A stretch of DNA of 48,235 bases from an uncultured Gammaproteobacteria bacterium (GTDB lineage: Bacteria > Pseudomonadota > Gammaproteobacteria > Pseudomonadales > UBA5518): NCBI GenBank assembly GCA_903928015.1, contig CAIYPF010000051.1, forward strand, positions 1-48,235, written 5' to 3'. This document shows, in pieces, positions 41,926 through 48,235 of this stretch. The notes beneath the pieces were generated by a model, which searched no databases, was not told where the DNA came from, and was given only the letters and a program-made list of their open reading frames with translations. How positions within the stretch are numbered: the first letter of the stretch is position 1; each line of letters starts with the position of its first letter. Made by a program: the position numbers and the translations under genes.

Positions 41926-44900
41926 ATGGCCGTCACATATCTTGGTGACAGTGACACTGTTTGGAGCTCACCGCTCGGTGAGGTTCAGGTGGATGCGCAG
42001 GGCGGGACGGATCGTCTCACCCTCGACTGGAGCACGGTGACCGGACCGATCGTCTACTGGAACGACGGTTGGGGGCACTACTCGGACGAGGCCTTCAACC
42101 AGATCGATTTCGTCAACTTCGAGTCCTATTCGATCACCGGGGGTTCCGAGAGCGACGACATCCGCGGCGGCAACTCGCTCTCGCTGTCGGACAGCCTGAG
42201 CGGCGGCGCCGGCAACGACACGATCCGCAGTTATCTGGGCAATGACGTGATCGACGGCGGCGCAGGCGCTGCCGATGTCTGGATCGTGGATTATTCCTCG
42301 CTGGGCATCGATGTCTCGGTGACGCTGAAGACCGCTGGCGTGTCCTCTTCCGTGGCAGCCTCCGGCGCCCAGGTGAAGAACATCGAATCCCTCGGCATCG
42401 TCACGGGCGTCGGTGCGGATTTCATCAACACGGGCCTGGTGTTGGGCAATGACACCATCGACAGCGGCGCCGGTGATGACACGATCACTTCGGGCCTCGG
42501 TTTCGACGTGGTGCGTACCTATGGCGGCATCGATACGCTGGTTCTCAACTACACATCGAAGACCGAGGACATCCAGGACAACAGCCTGGACGGCTGGTGG
42601 TACCGCTATCAGGACGGCCCTGACCCGAGCACTTCTGTCCAGTACTCGCGCTTCGAGGTCGAGATCTTCAATGTCACCGGCGGCACCGGAAACGATCTTC
42701 TGCGCGGGCGCTGGGACTACGACGGCGGTGACCGACTGATCGGCAATGCCGGCAACGACACTCTGGCAGGCTACGGCGGCACCGACACGATCACCGGCGG
42801 TCTGGGCACTGACACCTGGGTCGTGGTCTACGACGAGGTCAACGCCCCGGTAAAGATCGACATTTCCACGCCCACTGCCACCGTCAGCACGGGAGCAATC
42901 GTCAGCAGCGTCGAACAGCTGATCGCCGACACCTACCTCGGTGATGACACCATCACGGGCAATGCCGGGATCTACAACGACCGGATCGCAACCCGCGAGG
43001 GCAACGACATCATCACCACCGGCCGCGGCGTGGACACCGTGGACGCGGGGGCGGGCAGCGACACGTTGATCATCAACTGGTCGACCGTCACCACCAACAT
43101 CACCCACCAGTACGACGCGGGCTGGTACCTCTACACCTCCGGCTCGGGTGATTCCGTGCGCCACTACGGTGTCGAGCAGCTGAGCGTGACCGGCGGCAGC
43201 GGCAACGACTACCTCTCGGGCTTCGGTGGCAGTGACACGCTGCTTGGCGGTGGCGGTGACGATGTGCTGAACAGTGCGCAGGGCATCGCACGGATCGATG
43301 GCGGCACCGGCAGCGATTACTGGCAGGCCGATGTATCGGCCATTGCAACCGCGTTGATCGTGGACACATCGGCGAGCCAGACGCTTGCCCAGGGAACGGG
43401 GGCGGGTCACTTCATCCGCAACATCGAGGGTCTGCGCGTCAGCAGTGGCGCCGGCAACGACAACCTGAGCACGCAGGCCTACGCCACCAACGATGCCATG
43501 AGCACCGGCGAAGGCAACGACACCATCGCGCCCGGACGCGGCATCGACACCGTTGACGGTGGTACGGGCACCGACACGCTGGTGATCGATTGGTCGGATG
43601 TGACCAGCAACATCAGTCACCAGTACGACGCGGGCTGGTATCTCTATACCTCCGGTTCGGGCGATTCGGTACGCCATTACGGTATCGAGCAACTGAACGT
43701 GACGGGCGGCAGCGGCAACGACTACCTCTCCGGCTTCGGCGGCAGCGACACGCTCTCCGGCGGCGCGGGCAACGATGTGCTGAACAGTTCGCAGGGCGTG
43801 GCGAACGTCGACGGCGGCGCGGGCTCCGATTACTGGGAGGCGGACGTCTCCGGGATCCTGGCCGGGCTCGTCGTTGACGCCACCGCGAGCCAGACCATCG
43901 CGCAGGGAACGGCTGGCGGCCATGCCATCCGCAACATCGAGGGCATGCATGTCACGAGTGGTGCGGGCAACGACAACCTGAACACTCAGGGCTTCTCCAC
44001 CAACGACGCCATCTACACCACCGCGGGTAACGACACGGTCTCTGCGGGTCTCGGATTCGACACCATCGACGGCGGTGCCGATACCGACACACTGGTCATC
44101 GACTACAGCAGCATGACCACCGCGGTGTCGCGGGTGTATGACGCCGGCTGGTGGATCTACACCGACAAGCTCAATACGGCCGCGGTGCGCTGGTACGGCT
44201 TCGAAACTTTCAATATCACGGGCGGTGCGGGTAGCGACCAGCTCTACGGCGGGGCCAACAACGACGTGCTCACCGGCAACGCCGGCAACGATGTGCTGTT
44301 CGGCGGCTCTGGCAAGGACACCATCAGCGGTGGCGATGGAAATGATCGCTGGGTGGGCGACTACAGCGGTGCCACGGCCGCACTCACCCTGACGCTCGGC
44401 GCCTCGGGCGGCGGCACGCTACGCGCCAACGGTGTGGTCTCGCCGACGATCTCGACGGTGCTGACGGGCATCGAGAACATCACGCTGAACACCGGCGCCT
44501 CCAATGATGTGATCAATACGCTGGCCGTACGCGGCGACAACGTGATCAACCTCGGCGAAGGCAACGACACGCTGAAACTCGGCGGCGGCCGGCACGTGGT
44601 CGACGGACAGGGCCACGGCGGTATCGGTGACACGCTGGTGCTGAACTTCAGCAGCTCCACCACGTCGATCCGGCATGTTTATGACGCGGGCTGGTACAAG
44701 TTCTCCGACACGGCAGGCCTCAACTCCGCGCGCTACACCGGCTTCGAGATCTTCGACATCACCGGCGGTAGCGGCAACGACCGGCTGTGGACCTGGGGCG
44801 GCGATGACCGGCTCGCAGGCGGCGGCGGCAATGACGTGCTGACGGGCAATGGCGGCAACGATGTGCTGACCGGCGGCGTGGGCGACGACATCTTCGTCTA

Positions 44901-45681
44901 TGCCAGTTCCGGCAACGGATTCGACACCATCACCGACGCAGGTGCGGGCGACACCATCCGCATCAACGGCCGCGACTTCACGGGCGTGGCGGTCACGGAG
45001 GGCAACGGCACGGGGATCACGACCAACCAGGTGCAGATCAGCGTGGACGCGGTGAACAACGAAACCACGCTCTACGTGGGCAGCGATGGCACACCGGGGG
45101 CCGATGTCACGATCCTGCTCCAGGGCACCTACACCACCGGCTCCTTCACGCTGTCCACCCACGACATCAAGGTCACTGCGGGCTCGACGAATCCCGGCAC
45201 ACCCGGCAACGATGTGTTGTCAGGTACATCGGGCAACGACGAGCTCTCCGGTGGCGAGGGTGCCGACACACTCATGGGCAAGGCCGGCAACGACATCCTG
45301 GATGGGGGCACGGGCAACGACACGCTCACCGGCGGTGCCGGCGTCGATCTGCTGACCGGCGGCGATGGCGCGGACACCTTCGTCTACGCCTCGATCTGGG
45401 AGAGCACCTCGGGCACGCTCTACCACGACCGCATCACGGACTTCACCTCGGGGTCGGACCTGATCAACCTCTCGGCGATAGACGCGAACCCGGTGCTGGC
45501 GGGCAATCAGGCCTTCTCGTTCATAGGGTCCGATCCCTTCGGCGGAAATGCCGGCGAACTGCGCTTCGATGCAACGACGGGGCTGGTTCTGGCCGACGTC
45601 AACGGAGACGGCATCACGGATCTCGAGATCTACCTCTCGAACATGCCGGCGACTCTGCTGGCGACCGACTTCGTCCTCTAA
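41926..45681 (+). CDS. Large RTX calcium-binding repeat protein, type I secretion substrate-like
   Basis: This 1251-residue protein has no N-terminal signal peptide and is rich in GGxGxDxLxGG nonapeptide repeats that bind calcium in parallel beta-rolls, for example GGSGNDYLSGFGGSDTLLGG and GNDVLFGGSGKDTISGG. It contains six long modules, each with a DAGW-type motif (Trp codons at 42070, 42595, 43123, 43636, 44149 and 44692). The C-terminus ends LEIYLSNMPATLLATDFVL, resembling type I secretion target signals. It is probably secreted, as an adhesin, matrix protein or enzyme carrier; no catalytic domain is visible. GGAGGT lies 6 bases before the ATG. No ABC exporter or membrane-fusion gene is in the window. 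Confidence 0.9.
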   Translation: MAVTYLGDSDTVWSSPLGEVQVDAQGGTDRLTLDWSTVTGPIVYWNDGWGHYSDEAFNQIDFVNFESYSITGGSESDDIRGGNSLSLSDSLSGGAGNDTIRSYLGNDVIDGGAGAADVWIVDYSSLGIDVSVTLKTAGVSSSVAASGAQVKNIESLGIVTGVGADFINTGLVLGNDTIDSGAGDDTITSGLGFDVVRTYGGIDTLVLNYTSKTEDIQDNSLDGWWYRYQDGPDPSTSVQYSRFEVEIFNVTGGTGNDLLRGRWDYDGGDRLIGNAGNDTLAGYGGTDTITGGLGTDTWVVVYDEVNAPVKIDISTPTATVSTGAIVSSVEQLIADTYLGDDTITGNAGIYNDRIATREGNDIITTGRGVDTVDAGAGSDTLIINWSTVTTNITHQYDAGWYLYTSGSGDSVRHYGVEQLSVTGGSGNDYLSGFGGSDTLLGGGGDDVLNSAQGIARIDGGTGSDYWQADVSAIATALIVDTSASQTLAQGTGAGHFIRNIEGLRVSSGAGNDNLSTQAYATNDAMSTGEGNDTIAPGRGIDTVDGGTGTDTLVIDWSDVTSNISHQYDAGWYLYTSGSGDSVRHYGIEQLNVTGGSGNDYLSGFGGSDTLSGGAGNDVLNSSQGVANVDGGAGSDYWEADVSGILAGLVVDATASQTIAQGTAGGHAIRNIEGMHVTSGAGNDNLNTQGFSTNDAIYTTAGNDTVSAGLGFDTIDGGADTDTLVIDYSSMTTAVSRVYDAGWWIYTDKLNTAAVRWYGFETFNITGGAGSDQLYGGANNDVLTGNAGNDVLFGGSGKDTISGGDGNDRWVGDYSGATAALTLTLGASGGGTLRANGVVSPTISTVLTGIENITLNTGASNDVINTLAVRGDNVINLGEGNDTLKLGGGRHVVDGQGHGGIGDTLVLNFSSSTTSIRHVYDAGWYKFSDTAGLNSARYTGFEIFDITGGSGNDRLWTWGGDDRLAGGGGNDVLTGNGGNDVLTGGVGDDIFVYASSGNGFDTITDAGAGDTIRINGRDFTGVAVTEGNGTGITTNQVQISVDAVNNETTLYVGSDGTPGADVTILLQGTYTTGSFTLSTHDIKVTAGSTNPGTPGNDVLSGTSGNDELSGGEGADTLMGKAGNDILDGGTGNDTLTGGAGVDLLTGGDGADTFVYASIWESTSGTLYHDRITDFTSGSDLINLSAIDANPVLAGNQAFSFIGSDPFGGNAGELRFDATTGLVLADVNGDGITDLEIYLSNMPATLLATDFVL
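42061..44763 (+). repeat. Six tandem protein modules of about 171-181 residues within the first RTX gene
   Basis: Aligning each module on its DGW/DAGW tryptophan gives spacings of 525, 528, 513, 513 and 543 bases. Each unit runs from a D/N-Y/W-S strand through the DAGW motif and a Y-x-F/V-E motif into TGGSGND-type calcium repeats. Modules 3 and 4 are nearly identical in protein and very similar in DNA, pointing to a recent duplication. Confidence 0.85.
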
Positions 45682-45701
45682 CACCAGACTCAGGCTGCAG
45701 G

Positions 45702-45733
45702 CCGCGCCCACTTCGGTGGGCGCGGTTTTTTTT
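45702..45733 (+). terminator. Rho-independent terminator of the first RTX gene
   Basis: CCGCGCCCAC and GTGGGCGCGG form a perfect 10-bp stem around a TTCG tetraloop, followed by eight T's. It lies 20 bases after the RTX stop codon. It separates the two RTX genes, which therefore need separate promoters. Confidence 0.95.
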
Positions 45734-45880
45734 CGGGTCTGTGAGCCAATCGAGGTTTTGCGTCTGGCGCAGGCGGGCCCGCTGGCGCCTTTGCTGTGCC
45801 AGTCGGGGTGGTTACAGCTACCATAAGGGGCGTCAGGATCACATCCGGCCCACTACGTAGCCGCCGGCCAGGAGCAGGCC

Positions 45881-48235
45881 ATGCCCGACATTGCGCGCTT
45901 CGCCCGCAGCGCCTCGCTTTCATCGCCTCGCCCCGCCGCGATTCTCGGCGGCAGCGACGGAGACGACAATTTTTCCGGCACATCCACGGCCGATCAGATC
46001 GAAGGCCGCGGCGGCAACGACAAGCTCGATGGCCTGGCGGGCAACGATTTCATCCACGGCGATTTCATCACCGCGCAGATCACACAGACAGCCCCCGGGG
46101 CTGACACGATTCGCGGTGGTTTCGGGGACGACACCATCGATGGCGGCGGCGGTGACGACGACATCAGGGGCGACGCAGGCGCCGACCGCCTGATCGGCGG
46201 ACTCGGCAACAACACGCTGGACGGCGGTGGCGAGATCGGCGACACCGCCGACTACAGCTGGCTCTCGGGTGGTGTGTCGGCGAGCCTTGCGCAGGGTTTT
46301 GCGAGTGGAGCCGGATTCACCGACCTGCTGAGCCGCTTGACGGGCATTCTCGGTGGTGCCGGCGCAGACACGCTGGCCGGTTCGGCGAGCGCGGACCAGC
46401 TCGATGGTGGCGCGGGCGATGACGATCTGCAGGGCTACGATGGCAACGACTCCCTGAGCGGCAGCGACGGCTCGGACACGCTTCACGGGGGTGCCGGTGG
46501 CGACACGCTATCGGGCGGGCTGCTGGCAGACTCGCTTCTCGGCGGCCTTGGCGCCGACCGCCTGATCGGCGGTGCGGGCAACAACACCTTGGACGGCGGT
46601 GGCGACAGCCTGCTCGATACGGCCGATTACCGCTGGACCACGTTCTCCGCTGCCGCCGGCGGCGTGCTTGCCGATCTGCTGAGCGGACTCGCCTCCGGCG
46701 CGGGCTTCAGCGACACATTGCTCGGCATACGCTCCGTCGACGGCGGCGCGGGCAACGACACGCTGGGCGGCAATGCCCTCGCCAACACGCTCCGCGGCTA
46801 CGCGGGAGCTGACCTGCTCACGGGTCTGGGCGGTAACGACGTACTCGTGGGCGATGACAACGGCGGCACCGTGGCTCCCGGCAACGACACGCTGCAAGGT
46901 GGCGCGGGCAACGACACGCTCCGCGGCGGTGGTGGCGACGATCTGCTCGAAGGCGGCGCCGGCAACGACAGCCTGCAGGGGGGCGCGGGCAACAACACGC
47001 TGAGCGGCGGCGGCAGCTTGCTCGACACGGCCGACTACCGTGTGGCAAACGGGCCGGTCGTGGTGTCCTTGCTGAGCGGGACGGCTACGGGTGCCGGGTT
47101 TTCGGACGTGCTGAGCGGCTTGCCCTCGGTGAGCGGCAGCAATTTCGCGGATCAGATCACGGGCGGTGCCGCAGCCAACACGCTCTACGGTGGCGCCGGC
47201 AACGACACGCTCCGCGGCATGGCGGGCAACGACACGCTCTTCGGCGAAGACGGTGACGATAGCCTTCTTGGCGGCGATGGCGACGACGTACTCGACGGCG
47301 GCGCTGGCAACGACACCCTGGACGGCGGCGCGGGCACCGATGATCTCGGCGGCGGCGCGGGCAACAACCTGCTGATCGGCGGAGGATACGAAGACACCGC
47401 CGACTATCACTGGGACGAGGCAGGCGTACTGGTGAACCTTGCAGACGGTGTGGCCACAGGCAGTTCCTTCAGCGACACGCTGATCGGTTTCAACTCCGTG
47501 AACGGCAGTAAGGGCAATGACACGCTGAAGGGAAGCAGCCTGGACGATCAGTTGCGGGGACGAGAGGGCGATGACCAGCTCGAGGGCAACGACGGAAATG
47601 ACCGCCTGCGCAGCGATGCCGGCAACGACACGCTGCTTGGCGGCGCGGGCGATGACGATCTCGACGGCGGGGATGACAACGACCTCCTGGACGGCGGCAC
47701 GGGCGACGACACGCTCTCTGGTGGCCTGGGCTTCAACACGCTCTCCGGCGGCCTCGGCTTCGACACCATCGATTACTCCTTCGTGCAGACTGGCCTGTAT
47801 GTCGATCTCACCGCGAATACGGTGCAGGGCGCAGGCATCGGCGATGAGCTGAGCGGATTCGAAGCCGTTGCACTGGGTTCGGGCAACGACACCGTGGTGG
47901 GCGGTGGCGTGTCCTATCGCGGCGCGGTGCGGGGCGTGACGGTGGATCTCTCCTCGCAGGGCTCGCAGAACACCGGCTCCTCCGGTTTCGACACCTTGCT
48001 GAACGTGGTTTCCCTCGAAGGCTCCGGTTTCAACGACCAACTGCAGGGCAACGAAGGCGACAACCGCATCGATGGCTTTCTCGGCAGCGACACGATGTCC
48101 GGCGGCGCGGGCGACGACTACTACATCGTCGACGACATCAACGACGTGGTCATCGAAAGCGCACAGCTGCCGGGTTCCGCGCTAGCGTCTGCCGTGGACC
48201 TCGCGCCCGAGGTCACGGCTGGCAGCGGCATCGAC
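45881..48235 (+). CDS. Second RTX calcium-binding repeat protein (3' end beyond window)
   Basis: The reading frame from the ATG at 45881 runs 785 codons to the window edge without a stop, so the gene is partial. GGAG lies 6 bases before the ATG. The protein is built of RTX nonapeptides such as GGAGNDTLRGGGGDDLLEGG. These are interrupted five times by a module with a DTADYRW-like motif, a short beta segment such as GVLVNLADGVATG, and a SFSDTLIGFNSVNGS-like strand. There is no signal peptide in the first residues (MPDIARFARSASLSSPRP). Any enzyme domain or secretion signal would lie beyond the window. The 147 bases after the upstream terminator hold no promoter I can define. Confidence 0.9.
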   Translation, partial: MPDIARFARSASLSSPRPAAILGGSDGDDNFSGTSTADQIEGRGGNDKLDGLAGNDFIHGDFITAQITQTAPGADTIRGGFGDDTIDGGGGDDDIRGDAGADRLIGGLGNNTLDGGGEIGDTADYSWLSGGVSASLAQGFASGAGFTDLLSRLTGILGGAGADTLAGSASADQLDGGAGDDDLQGYDGNDSLSGSDGSDTLHGGAGGDTLSGGLLADSLLGGLGADRLIGGAGNNTLDGGGDSLLDTADYRWTTFSAAAGGVLADLLSGLASGAGFSDTLLGIRSVDGGAGNDTLGGNALANTLRGYAGADLLTGLGGNDVLVGDDNGGTVAPGNDTLQGGAGNDTLRGGGGDDLLEGGAGNDSLQGGAGNNTLSGGGSLLDTADYRVANGPVVVSLLSGTATGAGFSDVLSGLPSVSGSNFADQITGGAAANTLYGGAGNDTLRGMAGNDTLFGEDGDDSLLGGDGDDVLDGGAGNDTLDGGAGTDDLGGGAGNNLLIGGGYEDTADYHWDEAGVLVNLADGVATGSSFSDTLIGFNSVNGSKGNDTLKGSSLDDQLRGREGDDQLEGNDGNDRLRSDAGNDTLLGGAGDDDLDGGDDNDLLDGGTGDDTLSGGLGFNTLSGGLGFDTIDYSFVQTGLYVDLTANTVQGAGIGDELSGFEAVALGSGNDTVVGGGVSYRGAVRGVTVDLSSQGSQNTGSSGFDTLLNVVSLEGSGFNDQLQGNEGDNRIDGFLGSDTMSGGAGDDYYIVDDINDVVIESAQLPGSALASAVDLAPEVTAGSGID
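46253..47776 (+). repeat. Five tandem modules of about 123-136 residues within the second RTX gene
   Basis: The Tyr codon of each ADY/IDY motif lies at 46253, 46628, 47036, 47405 and 47774, giving spacings of 375, 408, 369 and 369 bases. Each copy follows a GNNTL- or FNTL-type turn and precedes a G-x-G-F-S/T-D-x-L strand. This module is unlike that of the first RTX gene. Confidence 0.8.

Noticed and set aside
42061-47776. Regular DNA repeats that could suggest a CRISPR array
   Set aside because: The periods are hundreds of bases, stay in frame and encode RTX modules; there are no short conserved repeats with unique spacers.

Overview
The window is GC-rich, densely coded DNA from a Gram-negative proteobacterium. 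Gram-negative traits are outer-membrane barrels, a patatin autotransporter, lipoproteins and RTX proteins with a type I secretion-like tail. The gene mix (MttB-like methyltransferase, dimethylglycine-dehydrogenase-like oxidase, secreted sulfatase, multihaem cytochrome, RTX proteins) fits a free-living, possibly marine, gammaproteobacterium. That placement is inference only; there is no rRNA or tRNA gene in the window.

Layout. (1) 227-10527 (+): seven tightly packed genes forming a catabolic operon: a FadB-type hydratase/3-hydroxyacyl-CoA dehydrogenase, an ACAD11-like acyl-CoA dehydrogenase and its aminoglycoside-phosphotransferase-like partner kinase, a TIM-barrel isomerase, an epoxide-hydrolase-type alpha/beta hydrolase, a FAD-GcvT oxidase/demethylase of the dimethylglycine/sarcosine dehydrogenase family, and a non-pyrrolysine MttB-family methyltransferase. 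Together they suggest use of an N-methylated (betaine-like) compound with an acyl chain. This is the best candidate here for an undescribed pathway. (2) 10591-12215 (-): a decayed aminotransferase relic, a DUF1993 protein and a secreted SnoaL-like protein. (3) 12346-16380 (+): a PLP decarboxylase-fold enzyme and a Ski2-like DUF3516 helicase, ending at a REP-like palindrome. (4) 16396-20528 (-): an eight-haem cytochrome with HEAT and TPR repeats, and a secreted sulfatase. (5) 20691-27441 (-): a five-gene envelope operon (OM barrel, patatin autotransporter, DUF3300 lipoprotein, DUF2950 protein, polytopic membrane protein). (6) 27789-31492 (+): a LysR regulator, a Rieske oxygenase with a visible sigma-70 promoter, and a two-RCK ion-channel-like protein. 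(7) 31504-34608 (-): a STAS protein, a phosphoglycolate-phosphatase-like HAD protein, and transketolase. (8) 34906-38178 (+): an NmrA-like protein, an orphan chemoreceptor-like sensor, and a Na/Pi cotransporter. (9) 38166-41699 (-): a giant FecR-TPR-beta-barrel protein. (10) 41926 to the window end (+): two large RTX repeat proteins, the second cut by the window edge.

The two RTX genes are built from different long tandem modules: six units of about 171-181 residues in the first and five of about 123-136 in the second. The first RTX gene has an FNR/CRP-type palindrome upstream, and the second starts just after its terminator. The FecR-TPR-barrel gene is transcribed divergently from them.

Functional calls rest on motifs and family resemblance read by eye. 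No database search was possible.
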